A model generated the notes under the pieces. That model had not been told where the DNA came from and did not search any database. It saw only the letters and a program-made list of their open reading frames with translations. 64,000 nt of DNA from Paenibacillaceae bacterium GAS479 (GTDB taxonomy: Bacteria > Bacillota > Bacilli > Paenibacillales > Paenibacillaceae). Where the stretch lies: NCBI GenBank assembly GCA_900105225.1, contig LT629764.1, positions 3,492,501 to 3,556,500 of the forward strand, read 5' to 3'. Of this stretch, positions 46,128 through 54,912 are shown in pieces; positions within the stretch are counted from its first letter, which is position 1, and the number at the start of each line of letters is the position of its first letter. The translations under genes were made by a program, and so were the position numbers.

Positions 46128-47081
46128 CTAATAGCCCAATTTGTAATCTACTATGTTTCGCGACGGACGTCCGGAATCCAGGTAGCTTTTGAGATTTTGG
46201 ATGAATAGATCCGTCACCCGTTCCTTGTAACGCTCGGAGCTGCCGCCCATATGTGGCGTGATAATCACCTGCTCCATCGACCAGAGTGCATGTCCCTCCG
46301 GCAGAGGCTCGGGATCAGTCACATCCAGGCCGGCTCCACCGATAGTACCGCTCTCAAGCGCCTCGACCAGCGCTTCGGTATCGACAGATACACCGCGCCC
46401 GATGTTAATAAATACGGCGCTGCTCTTCATCACCGCAAACTGCTCCTGGCCAAAAGCGCGCTCTGTGTCCGGCGTATTCGGCAGCACATTCACGACGTAA
46501 TCCGCTCGTCCGAGCGCCTCATGCAGCTGCTCCATCGCCAGCGTTTCGTCCATATGCGGCGTTTCTTTGGCGGTGCGACGCACCCCAATTGTATGCATGC
46601 CGAGCGCTTTGCCGAGCCGGCCTAGCTCCATGCCGATTTCGCCGGCTCCAATGATGGCCAATGTGCCTCCATGCAGCTCGCCGTAAGGCTCGCGCAGCTC
46701 CCATTTACCTCGTGATTGGCTACGCACCGAATGATGCAGTCCACGGGAAAAGGCGAGCATCATAGCGAGTGCTGTTTCCGACATCGGTACGGGATGCACG
46801 CCGCTGGCCGTCGTCAGTATGACTCCAGCCTGCTCCAGCTTGCCAAGCGGCAGCTTGTCCACTCCGGCAGACCAAGCCTGCAGCCATTTGAGCTTGCCGC
46901 TCTCGCCAAGTGACTCCTTCTCTATGGCGGGGCTCCAGCCGCAGATTACTTCAGCTTCGCGGAACAAGCTGTCTTCCAGCTCTTTAGGGCGGCCGAATAC
47001 ACAGTTCCAGCCTGGAGCGGCATCGCGCACCCGTTCTTCTTGTTCGGGGGTAAATCCGTGTAGACAGATCATAGTTGGCAT
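46128..47081 (-). CDS. D-2-hydroxyacid dehydrogenase
   Basis: 317 residues. NAD-binding GAGEIGMELGR and the catalytic set are visible: Arg in NIGRGVSVD, Glu in TDPEPLPEGH, His in TPHMGGSS. It reduces a 2-keto acid to the D-hydroxy acid or the reverse; the substrate cannot be read. AAAAAGGAGATGAG lies before the ATG at 47081. Divergent from thrS. Confidence 0.9.
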   Translation of the reverse strand: MPTMICLHGFTPEQEERVRDAAPGWNCVFGRPKELEDSLFREAEVICGWSPAIEKESLGESGKLKWLQAWSAGVDKLPLGKLEQAGVILTTASGVHPVPMSETALAMMLAFSRGLHHSVRSQSRGKWELREPYGELHGGTLAIIGAGEIGMELGRLGKALGMHTIGVRRTAKETPHMDETLAMEQLHEALGRADYVVNVLPNTPDTERAFGQEQFAVMKSSAVFINIGRGVSVDTEALVEALESGTIGGAGLDVTDPEPLPEGHALWSMEQVIITPHMGGSSERYKERVTDLFIQNLKSYLDSGRPSRNIVDYKLGY

Positions 47082-47209
47082 GATAGCTCATCTCCTTTTT
47101 CATAGTCTAACAACGAATGGCCATAGGTTTCAATGAAGATTGAATAGAGAGGGGGAATAGATCTGGTGAAAAAAGGAAGCTGTTCCAGATGGAAATTTAC
47201 ATTCTGCTC

Positions 47210-47239
47210 TTGACTCGTCTCTGTCCGTGCAGGTAAGAT
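47210..47239 (+). promoter_or_regulatory. candidate thrS promoter
   Basis: TTGACT (47210-47215), an 18-nt spacer and TAAGAT (47234-47239), placing the start just before the T-box leader. Confidence 0.5.
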
Positions 47240-47261
47240 AAGGCAAATCTCATTCTTCAGT

Positions 47262-47565
47262 GAGCCATGACCAGAGACAAGATCTCCTTTGCGGGCCGCC
47301 CAGAGAGAGAAGCGATTGCTGCGAGCTTCTTCGGTGCCGGATGTGAGGATTACCCCTCTGATAGCTGCGAGACTGAACCCGCCTGCAAGTGCCGGCGGCC
47401 GTAAGTCTGCCGGTCCGTCCCCGTTATCGGACGCCAATGAAGGACCTTTCCGGCTGCTGGGGCATCATGCCCTATAGAGCTCATGCCGTGTGAAAGGTCG
47501 AATCAGGGTGGAACCACGGGTCCTTTAGCGCGCTCGTCCCTTCTCGGGATGAGCGCGCTTTTTGT
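47262..47565 (+). promoter_or_regulatory. T-box riboswitch leader of thrS
   Basis: A tRNA-sensing leader. The T-box element AGGGTGGAACCACGGG (47505-47520) is followed by the terminator AGCGCGCTCGTCCC (47527-47540) with GGGATGAGCGCGCT (47546-47559) and TTTT. The stem I region is recognised by AGAGAGAAGCGATTGCTGCG (47311-47330). Thr codons ACT (47372-47374) and ACC (47377-47379) lie where the specifier is expected; which one is read is not certain. Uncharged tRNA-Thr would favour the antiterminator and thrS expression. Confidence 0.88.
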
Positions 47566-47607
47566 GTTGCTATCCGCAACAACATTTAGAAAGGAGGAGC
47601 AGAGCAT

Positions 47608-49647
47608 ATGGAAAACAAGAAAGCCAGGGAAGCCCGGTACTTTGGGAAAGTGCAAGAGAGCGGGAGCAATGGGAAAGTTGAAGAGAGCCAGGGCAATGGG
47701 AACGTTCAAGGGAACCGGAGCAACGGAAGGGTTCAAGAAATTAACATCGCATTGCCAAGCGGAAGTGTCAGGAGGTACCCAGTCGGAACGACGGTCGCTC
47801 ATGTGGCGGACTCAATCCGCCCCGGCCTTCGAAAGCAGACGGTAGCGGGCAAAGCAAGCGGCAGACTTGTCGATCTTGCGCATCCGCTAGAGCAGGACGG
47901 CGATCTGGAGCTGGTGCTGCCGGACAGTCCGGAAGGACTGGACTTGCTGCGGCATAGTGCGGCCCATATTTTAGCGCAAGCGCTGAAACGGCTGTACGGT
48001 GAGCAAGGCGTGAAGCTTGGCATCGGGCCGGCAATCAAGGACGGCTTCTACTACGATGTGGAGCTGGCGAACCCGCTTTCCGCAAATGACCTGGCCGAGA
48101 TCGAGAAAGAGATGGAGCGTATAACGCAGGCTGATCTGCCGTTCCAGCGTCGCGAGGTCAGTCGAGAAGAAGCCGAGCTACTGCTGCTGGCGCGCGAAGA
48201 ACCGCTCAAGCTGGAGCTGCTGCGGGAACTTCCGGAGGATGCAGCAATTACGATATACAGCCAGGGCGAGTTCGTCGACCTGTGCCGCGGCCCTCATTTA
48301 CCGTCAACAGGCCGTCTCAAAGCATTCAAGCTGTTGAATGTAGCTGGCGCCTACTGGCGTGGTGACTCGAATAATCGCGTGCTACAGCGGATTTACGGAA
48401 CGGCTTTTTGCAAAAAATCGCAGTTAGACGATCATCTGAAGCTGCTCGAGGAAGCCCGCAAGCGCGATCATCGCAAGCTCGGCAAGGAGCTTGGGCTGTT
48501 CATGTTCTCGGAAGAGGCGCCGGGTATGCCCTTTTATTTGCCAAATGGCATGGTGATTCGCACGCAGTTGGAGGAGTTCATTCGCGAGTTGCAGCGGCGT
48601 CGTAATTATGAAGAGGTTCGCACACCGCTGCTCATGAATCGCAGATTATGGGAGCAGTCCGGCCATTGGGACCACTACAAAGACAATATGTATTTCTGCG
48701 ATGTCGACGACACGCCGTATGCGCTCAAGCCGATGAACTGCCCAGGGCATATGCTCGTGTTCAAAAACAGTTTACGATCTTATCGCGAGCTGCCAATCCG
48801 GCTATCTGAATTCGGCCACGTGCATCGTCACGAGTTTTCGGGTGCGTTAAGCGGCATGATGCGGGTTCGCTCGTTTTGCCAGGATGATGCGCATTTGTTC
48901 GTGCAGCCGGAGGGGATCGGCGAGGAAATTCGCCGGGTCATGGATCTCATCGACCATGTGTATAGCGTGCTAGGTTTCACGTACAGACTGGAGCTATCGA
49001 CGCGGCCGGAGGACAGCATGGGTTCTACTGAGCTATGGGAGCAAGCGGAAGCTGAGCTGCGAGATGTGTTGGACAACCGGGGGGCGGAGTACCGGTTGAA
49101 CGAAGGCGACGGAGCCTTTTATGGGCCGAAAATAGACTATCATATTCTCGACGCGCTTGGCCGGAGCTGGCAATGCGGCACAATCCAGCTCGACTTTCAG
49201 ATGGCGGAAAAGTTCGATCTCACTTACATCGGGGAGGACGGGGGCAAGCATCGCCCCGTCATCATCCACCGCGCCGTTTACGGCTCGATCGACCGGTTTA
49301 TAGGCATCCTTACAGAGCATTTTGCGGGAGCCTTCCCGCTCTGGCTCGCTCCTGTGCAGGTGAAGCTGTTGCCGGTGTCGGACGTCCAGCTGGATTACGC
49401 GTTACAGGTGAAAGAACAGTTGGTAGCGGCGGGTATTCGTGCTGATGTGGATGGTCGGAGCGAGAAGCTTGGCTATAAAATTCGAGAGGCCCAGCTGCAA
49501 AAGGCTCCGTATATGCTCATTTTGGGCTCGTCAGAGGTGGAGTCAGGGGAGGTATCTGTGCGCCGGTGTGGTGAGGGAGACATCGGAACGATGCCCTTGA
49601 GCGCATTGCTGGAACGGCTGGAACAGGAAATCAACTGTAAAATTTAA
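47608..49647 (+). CDS. thrS: threonyl-tRNA synthetase with N-terminal repeat extension
   Basis: 679 residues. It charges tRNA-Thr. After the TGS domain (about 45-105, INIALPSGSVRRYPVGTT), the editing domain has HSAAHILAQALK and the zinc or editing Cys region FVDLCRGPHLPSTG. The class II catalytic core has motif 2 RLSEFGHVHRHEFSGALSGMMRVRSF and motif 3-like GSIDRFIGIL. The C-terminal anticodon domain follows. Residues about 12-43 are 3.5 copies of a 9-residue repeat (GKVQESGSN, GKVEESQGN, GNVQGNRSN, GRVQE) not found in Bacillus ThrS, which begins near the TGS. AAAGGAGGAG before the ATG supports this start. Confidence 0.95.
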   Translation: MENKKAREARYFGKVQESGSNGKVEESQGNGNVQGNRSNGRVQEINIALPSGSVRRYPVGTTVAHVADSIRPGLRKQTVAGKASGRLVDLAHPLEQDGDLELVLPDSPEGLDLLRHSAAHILAQALKRLYGEQGVKLGIGPAIKDGFYYDVELANPLSANDLAEIEKEMERITQADLPFQRREVSREEAELLLLAREEPLKLELLRELPEDAAITIYSQGEFVDLCRGPHLPSTGRLKAFKLLNVAGAYWRGDSNNRVLQRIYGTAFCKKSQLDDHLKLLEEARKRDHRKLGKELGLFMFSEEAPGMPFYLPNGMVIRTQLEEFIRELQRRRNYEEVRTPLLMNRRLWEQSGHWDHYKDNMYFCDVDDTPYALKPMNCPGHMLVFKNSLRSYRELPIRLSEFGHVHRHEFSGALSGMMRVRSFCQDDAHLFVQPEGIGEEIRRVMDLIDHVYSVLGFTYRLELSTRPEDSMGSTELWEQAEAELRDVLDNRGAEYRLNEGDGAFYGPKIDYHILDALGRSWQCGTIQLDFQMAEKFDLTYIGEDGGKHRPVIIHRAVYGSIDRFIGILTEHFAGAFPLWLAPVQVKLLPVSDVQLDYALQVKEQLVAAGIRADVDGRSEKLGYKIREAQLQKAPYMLILGSSEVESGEVSVRRCGEGDIGTMPLSALLERLEQEINCKI

Positions 49648-49704
49648 TGAAATATATGGAAATAAATCCTTTGCCTGCCGATAATAAAAGCAGGAGGGAT
49701 TGCC

Positions 49705-49887
49705 ATGGACATGAATTTGAACCGGATCCGGGAGACGATTGAGCGTAAACGCTTGGAAATGATTCAGGCCGCTGAGCGATGCGGACACCGGACAGAGCAT
49801 GTGCTGCGGCTGTCCCAGGAACTTGACATGCTTCTGAATGAATATGAGCGGCTTCGACAAAGGCGCGAGGTCTGGCTCGTTTCGTGA
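49705..49887 (+). CDS. Spo0E-like aspartyl-phosphate phosphatase
   Basis: 60 residues. The family signature SQELDMLLNEY (about 36-46) follows a helical start RIRETIERKRLEMIQAA, the size and motif of small Spo0E-type phosphatases that remove phosphate from Spo0A~P and delay sporulation. AGCAGGAGGG lies 7 nt before the ATG. It is 57 nt after thrS and may be partly read through from it; terminator at 49944. Confidence 0.85.
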   Translation: MDMNLNRIRETIERKRLEMIQAAERCGHRTEHVLRLSQELDMLLNEYERLRQRREVWLVS

Positions 49888-49943
49888 AAGGGAAGCAAGG
49901 AAAATAGATGAAGCTCCCGCTGAGTAGCGGTTGAGCATTAATT

Positions 49944-49985
49944 AACCCGCAGACCCTTTTCGAGGCCTCTGCGGGTTTTTGTTTT
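49944..49985 (+). terminator. intrinsic terminator after the Spo0E-like gene
   Basis: AACCCGCAGA (49944-49953) pairs with TCTGCGGGTT (49968-49977), followed by TTTTTGTTTTT. Confidence 0.88.
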
Positions 49986-50025
49986 TGGTTGATCAGCTCT
50001 CGCCGGGTCAAGCAATGCCCTTCAA

Positions 50026-50712
50026 GTAGCTTCAGCTACTTGAGCTCACTGGCACCGGGCATCGCCGACAATCAGCGTAGTCGAAGTTACTTGAATCGCT
50101 TAGTGCGCCTGGGAAAAGCCAAAGCAAGTAGTCGAAGTTACTTGAATCGCTTAGAGCGCTGGAGTAAAGCCAAAGCAAGTAGTTGAAGCTACTTGAATCG
50201 CTTAGTGCGCCTGGGAAAAGCCAAAGCAAGTAGTCGAAGTTACTTGAATCGCTTAGAGCGCCTGCGAAAAGCCAAAGCAAGTAGTTGAAGCTACTTGAAT
50301 CGCTTAGAGCGCCGGGGAAAAGCCAAAGCAAGTAGTCGAAGTTACTTGAGTCGCCTTGAGCGCCGGGGGAAAGCCAAAACAAGTAGTCGAAGTTACTTGA
50401 GTCGCTTTGAGCGCTGGAGTAAAGCCAGAGCAAGTAGTTGAAGCTACTTGAATCGCTTAGTGCGCCGGGGAAAAGCCAAAGCAAGTAGTCGAAGTTACTT
50501 GAGTCGCCTTGAGCGCCGGGGGAAAGCCAAAGCAAGTAGTCGAAGTTACTTGAATCGCTTTGAGCGCTGGAGTAAAGCCAAAGCAAGTAGTCGAAGCTAC
50601 TTGAATCGCTTAGTGCGCCGGGGAAAAGCCAAAGCAAGTAGTCGAAGTTACTTGAGTCGCCTTGAGCGCCGGGGAAAAGCCAAAGCAAGTAGTCGAAGTT
50701 ACTTGAGGAACC
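50026..50712. repeat. 51-bp tandem minisatellite, 14 units
   Basis: Units anchored on GTAG begin at 50026, 50077, 50128, 50179, 50230, 50281, 50332, 50383, 50434, 50485, 50536, 50587, 50638 and 50689, every 51 bp without indel. The first is degenerate and the last partial. Each unit carries an inverted repeat CAAGTAG-6 nt-CTACTTG, or with TTACTTG (one G-U). Because 51 is a multiple of three, both strands look open, giving false 17-residue-repeat proteins. There are no unique spacers, so this is not CRISPR. Confidence 0.95.
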
Positions 50713-50849
50713 CCATCCCCAACGACCAGAACCAAATGTGAGCATCTGACTTTGCTACATGCGAAGCTGAATTAGGCTAATGCTCGTTATTCCAGATAAA
50801 GGATATATCTGATCAATAGAATGAATCAGATCGGGAGATCCGATCGGGG

Positions 50850-51680
50850 ATGGGGAATGTATGGAGCATGAAACAGTGCATGAAGCAAATTATGCAACAG
50901 ACCCCTACGTATGGGACAGGTGGCGTGACTAACAAACTCTTAAGACGCAAAGCTGCAATAAACAAACCATCAAGTAACAAGCTCCCAAGAAACAAGCACT
51001 CAAGCCTCAAGCGAGCGCTTTTTGCTGCGGCTGGTGTTCTGGCCGTGCTTACATTAATACTCGCGGTTATGGCGTGGAGTATATGGTCCTATGGTTATAG
51101 CAAAAGCCGCAATGCGGCTGGCGCCCTGGAGACTGCACTGGGCGATGCTCTGGGTGGCACTCCAGGGGATGCTCAGTGGAATGTTCAAGGGGACGCAGCG
51201 ATCGTTCTTGGTGCAGCGGCATGGGACTGCAAGCCTTCACCGGTGCTGAGGGAGCGGATTGAAGAGTCGATCCGACTGTATCGGGCGGGCATGGTACAAA
51301 GCCTTATTTTTACCGGAGGTATTGGTACTGGGGATCGCTGCTCCGAGGCAGAAGCGTCGTGTGAATACGCGCTGCAACAAGGTATCCCGCCACATAAAAT
51401 CCTCATGGAGTCGGAGTCGCGCATAACCGAGGAAAATCTGCGGAACGCGATGGAGGTGGCGCAGCAAAGCGGCTTCAGCCGCTTTTATGTCGTCAGCGAC
51501 CCACTTCATATGAAGCGGGCCATGCGCGTATCGGAAAATCTGGAGATGGATGCCCGTCCGGCGCCGACATCAACGAGCGCTTACCGCAGCTGGCGGACGA
51601 AGCTCCCTTTTCTAGCACGCGAAACGTTATATTGGGCAGCTTATGAAATCAGCCGATTCCTTCCGAAGTCGCTCCGCTAA
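50850..51680 (+). CDS. YdcF-family (DUF218) membrane protein
   Basis: 276 residues. A basic cytoplasmic start (NKLLRRKAAINK, KLPRNKHSSLKR), one TM helix (about 54-76), then an extracytoplasmic DUF218 domain: AAIVLGAAAWDCKPSPVLRERI, SLIFTGGIGTGDRCSEAEA, ESESRITEENLRNA and VVSDPLHMKRAM are the conserved family blocks. Related to SanA/YdcF, linked to envelope integrity and vancomycin tolerance in enterics; biochemical role unknown. Start: GGGAGAT lies 10 nt before the ATG at 50850. Confidence 0.85.
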   Translation: MGNVWSMKQCMKQIMQQTPTYGTGGVTNKLLRRKAAINKPSSNKLPRNKHSSLKRALFAAAGVLAVLTLILAVMAWSIWSYGYSKSRNAAGALETALGDALGGTPGDAQWNVQGDAAIVLGAAAWDCKPSPVLRERIEESIRLYRAGMVQSLIFTGGIGTGDRCSEAEASCEYALQQGIPPHKILMESESRITEENLRNAMEVAQQSGFSRFYVVSDPLHMKRAMRVSENLEMDARPAPTSTSAYRSWRTKLPFLARETLYWAAYEISRFLPKSLR

Positions 51681-51788
51681 TTCTCAATGCCTGTAGAGCT
51701 CCATTTTTTGCCGCAAGTTAAACTTATGCTAAAGTAGTAAGATATCGCCGGATTCGGCTACATGTTTACATAAGGAGCTTGATGGTAC

Positions 51789-53792
51789 ATGGAAATTCTG
51801 CTGCTCGTGCTCGTGCTGCTTGTGCTGATCGGCACGTCCAATGTCATTCAGCGGTTAGTCCCATTCCTGCCGGTGCCGATCATTCAGATTGCGCTGGGCA
51901 TCGGAGTCGCTTACCTGCCAAGCTTACATCATGCTCCGCTCAACCCGGAGCTATTTTTTGTGTTGTTTATCGCGCCACTTCTATTCAATGATGGACAAAT
52001 AACGCCAAGGGAAGATTTATGGCGGCTGCGCACGCCGATTATACTGATGGCGCTCGGCCTCGTTTTCGCCACAGTGCTTATTGCCGGACCGTTCATCCAC
52101 TGGATGATTCCGGCGATTCCGTTGTCCGCCGCTTTTGCGCTTGCGGCGATTTTATCACCGACCGACGCGGTAGCGGTCGGCTCAATATCTAGCCGTGCCA
52201 AGCTGCCGGGCGGCATTCAGCGGCTGCTTGAGGGCGAAGCGCTCATGAATGACGCTTCTGGTCTCGTGGCATTCAATTTTGCGATTGCGGCTACCGTAAC
52301 CGGTTATTTTTCACTGACTACCGCTGTTGGCAGCTTTATCGTTATTGCCCTTGGCGGACTAGTGCTTGGAGCGGTGCTCGGTTTTGCCGCCGTCTGGTTG
52401 CGGGTGTGGCTGCGCCGCTTGGGCATGGAAGATGTGACGGTTCATGTGCTCATTCTGATTCTGACGCCGTTTTTAGTGTTTTTGGCGGCAGAGCATTTGC
52501 ATGTGTCCGGCATTCTTGCCGTCGTTGCGGCAGGTATTATGCATGCGGTTGAACGCGACCGTGTCGGCCCTGCAAACATCCGACTTAACGTGGTGGCGAA
52601 CAGCACTTGGTCCGTTATTTTGTACTGCTTGAATGGGCTCGTCTTCATGCTGCTCGGCCTGGAGATTCCTGGTGTTATCTCGACGATCTGGAAAGACCCG
52701 AGTTATAACAACGGTCAGGTGATCGGCTACATTTTCGCGACTACGGTTCTGCTGCTTCTGTTGCGTTTCGTCTGGGTATGGGTGAGCGAGCGCAAATGGA
52801 AGCTGTCCCTGCTGACTGCACTTTCCGGTGTAAGAGGTGCCGTCACGTTGGCAGGTGCATTTTCGATTCCGCTGCTGCTTGGCGACGGCTCCCCCTTTCC
52901 GGAGCGTAATCTGATTCTGTTCATCTGCGCTGGAGTCATTCTGCTGACGCTCGTTGTGGCGAGTGTAGCGTTGCCGCTGCTCACCCGCGAGCCGGGAGCT
53001 GGGGCAAGCGGCAATGCCGAGGCAGCTGCTGCGGAGGCGGAACGCAGAGCGCGCATTTCTGTGTTGGAGGCGGGGCTGCATACCGTACGGGAAGAGATGC
53101 GCGAGGATAACGAGGCTGCAGCATTGGAGCTTAAATCCGACTATGCCAAAAGACTGCAGCAGCTCAGACGCGGCCTATTAATCGAGTCCGAATTCCGCGC
53201 TGCCATCGTGCCGCTACGACTTGAGGCGCTGGAAGTTGAGCGCAAGCTTGCTCAAGAGTGGCTAGCCGAGGGGCGTATTAGCCCAGGGCTGGAAGCCGGG
53301 ATACAGACCTCGCTTAATCAGATCGAGCTTGCTCTTACGAACCGGACGAAGCTGATTTTTTCGCTGGTGTACGGGTTTTTCCTGCGGCTGTTCAAGTTGC
53401 CGGGACGTTTTCGTAAAGCCCGCCGTAAAGCACATCCCATCATGATGGCCTATGTTGAGTTCAAACAAGCCTCTATCGCCGCCGCGAAAAAGCGACTTCG
53501 TGAGGTAGAGACCGAATATAGCCATGATCTCGTCATGGCGCTATTGAGTCATTACGAGGAGCTTGAGCTTCGTTTGCGCAACGCAGGGTTGCCCCAGAAC
53601 GTAACGGTATCTGTAACTGACCGCCGCGAGCTGGAACAAAAGGCTGTTCAGGCCGAGCGCAACGAGATTCAGCGATTATTCGAGGCAGGGGAAATCGATC
53701 GCAAACTTGCCGGAAAACTGCGGGTAGCTGTCAATTTCCGCGAAGCGAGCCATTTTGAGTTGGAACAGATGGGTACACATGCCTCGCATTAA
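51789..53792 (+). CDS. CPA1-family Na+/H+ antiporter
   Basis: 667 residues. About 12 TM segments fill residues 1-400. The CPA1 core motif SPTDAVAVGSIS and the following EGEALMNDASGLVAFNFA are the ion-binding region; GVRGAVTLAGAF is the later conserved helix. The last 260 residues are a long soluble helical tail (IEKEREFRA-like Glu/Arg-rich stretches), probably regulatory. It exports Na+ in exchange for protons. TAAGGAG lies 14 nt before the ATG. Confidence 0.92.
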   Translation: MEILLLVLVLLVLIGTSNVIQRLVPFLPVPIIQIALGIGVAYLPSLHHAPLNPELFFVLFIAPLLFNDGQITPREDLWRLRTPIILMALGLVFATVLIAGPFIHWMIPAIPLSAAFALAAILSPTDAVAVGSISSRAKLPGGIQRLLEGEALMNDASGLVAFNFAIAATVTGYFSLTTAVGSFIVIALGGLVLGAVLGFAAVWLRVWLRRLGMEDVTVHVLILILTPFLVFLAAEHLHVSGILAVVAAGIMHAVERDRVGPANIRLNVVANSTWSVILYCLNGLVFMLLGLEIPGVISTIWKDPSYNNGQVIGYIFATTVLLLLLRFVWVWVSERKWKLSLLTALSGVRGAVTLAGAFSIPLLLGDGSPFPERNLILFICAGVILLTLVVASVALPLLTREPGAGASGNAEAAAAEAERRARISVLEAGLHTVREEMREDNEAAALELKSDYAKRLQQLRRGLLIESEFRAAIVPLRLEALEVERKLAQEWLAEGRISPGLEAGIQTSLNQIELALTNRTKLIFSLVYGFFLRLFKLPGRFRKARRKAHPIMMAYVEFKQASIAAAKKRLREVETEYSHDLVMALLSHYEELELRLRNAGLPQNVTVSVTDRRELEQKAVQAERNEIQRLFEAGEIDRKLAGKLRVAVNFREASHFELEQMGTHASH

Positions 53793-53905
53793 CTACACGA
53801 ATATGAATTGCCAAAACGGAAACGGCCTGCGTTTGTGAATTAACTAAGAACCCCACGGTTTTCACCGTTGTGGAGGATCAAAGAAATAGAAGGAGTGATG
53901 TCGAT

Positions 53906-54403
53906 TTGGAACGCGATTATTCCCGGCTGCAAACTGACGGTCCCAGCATCATGTCGATGAACATTAGCCACTATGGCGGAGCTTTTGCCCTATGGAACCG
54001 GACGGAAGGACTTGTGCTCAGCAAAGCAGACTCGCTGGAGGCAATTGCCGCATATCTGGAGCGGAATCCCGGAATGAGCTTTGTATGTTTAAGCGGGGAG
54101 CGCGTCGTGGGAACAGTGATGTGCGGTCATGACGGCAGGCGCGGTTATCTCTATCACCTGGCCGTGGACGAGGAGTTCCGCGGACTTGGTATCGGCCGTT
54201 TGCTGGCTGCGAGCTCGCTGGAGCGACTCGGGGAAGCCGGAATTGAGCGATGCCATCTGATGGTACTGGAGGATAACGACGGCGGCGCAGAGTTTTGGAG
54301 CCGGGCCGGTTGGGAGAGACGCAGCGGCATCCTGCTCTTTTCCAAAGATCCGGAAAGGGCAGCCGATCGGACTAAGGAAGAGGAACACGCAGAATGCACT
54401 TGA
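53906..54403 (+). CDS. GNAT family N-acetyltransferase
   Basis: 165 residues. The acetyl-CoA motif reads EFRGLGIGRLLAASSLERL, after YLYHLAVDEEF, with a C-terminal FWSRAGWERRSGILLFSK. Substrate unknown. TTG start at 53906 is preferred because AGGAGTG lies 9 nt upstream; a GTG further up (53870) has no ribosome site. The stop overlaps the next gene's start by 10 bp, so the lipoprotein gene is probably translationally coupled. Confidence 0.85.
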   Translation: MERDYSRLQTDGPSIMSMNISHYGGAFALWNRTEGLVLSKADSLEAIAAYLERNPGMSFVCLSGERVVGTVMCGHDGRRGYLYHLAVDEEFRGLGIGRLLAASSLERLGEAGIERCHLMVLEDNDGGAEFWSRAGWERRSGILLFSKDPERAADRTKEEEHAECT

Positions 54404-54813
54404 TGAGCAAAACGAAGCTACCGGCACACGCCAATCATAATTTCTTTAGGCGGGTTTCACGAGTGGTGTTACTCCTTGCCGCGCTGCTATTGCTTGCTTC
54501 CTGCTCAGCGCCAGCGCCGCCGGTTTGGACCGGATCCAGTGACAGCTGGAAGGCAAGGGTGACCGTATCGGATAAATCGACGTTCATGTACAAGGTTGAC
54601 TATATCGGCCAAAAGGAGTTAATCAAAGGTTACAGAGTTAAGTTTCTTGGAGACAGGTTGAATTTCGAAAGCGCGAGCGACAAGCAGGTGCAGGCGCCGC
54701 CATTCTATATCAGCAGTCAAATTTCAACTGGCCGGGATTATTCCGAAGAAAAAGAAATCCAGCTTACGGTAATGTGGAACGACAAACAGGAGACGATGAC
54801 GCTGCGCAAGTAG
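54394..54813 (+). CDS. small predicted lipoprotein
   Basis: 139 residues. A signal peptide (RVSRVVLLLAALLLLASC) ends in the lipobox LLAS-Cys, so the mature part is lipid-anchored outside the membrane. The mature domain is a short beta-rich region of unknown function. It overlaps the acetyltransferase gene by 10 bp, with GAGGAA upstream of the ATG. A bidirectional terminator follows. Confidence 0.75.
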   Translation: MHLMSKTKLPAHANHNFFRRVSRVVLLLAALLLLASCSAPAPPVWTGSSDSWKARVTVSDKSTFMYKVDYIGQKELIKGYRVKFLGDRLNFESASDKQVQAPPFYISSQISTGRDYSEEKEIQLTVMWNDKQETMTLRK

Positions 54814-54860
54814 GGTGGTATCCATCCCGTCCCGCATCCATTAGTCACTATTGACGCCTC

Positions 54861-54912
54861 AAAAACGGCGGCCGCTCCCAGTTAACAACTGGAAGGCGGC
54901 CGCCGTTTAATT
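54861..54912. terminator. bidirectional terminator between lipoprotein and speD
   Basis: AAACGGCGGCCGC pairs exactly with GCGGCCGCCGTTT, and an inner CCAGTT/AACTGG continues the hairpin. A-rich before and T-rich after. Confidence 0.88.

Noticed and set aside
50026-50712. CRISPR-like array
   Set aside because: The repeats are contiguous with no unique spacers and no cas genes are present in the window.
50032-50745. 237-residue open frame on the minus strand and a 97-residue frame on the plus strand through the 51-bp array
   Set aside because: The 51-bp unit is a multiple of three and keeps frames open on both strands; neither has a ribosome binding site, and codons follow the repeat and not protein constraint.
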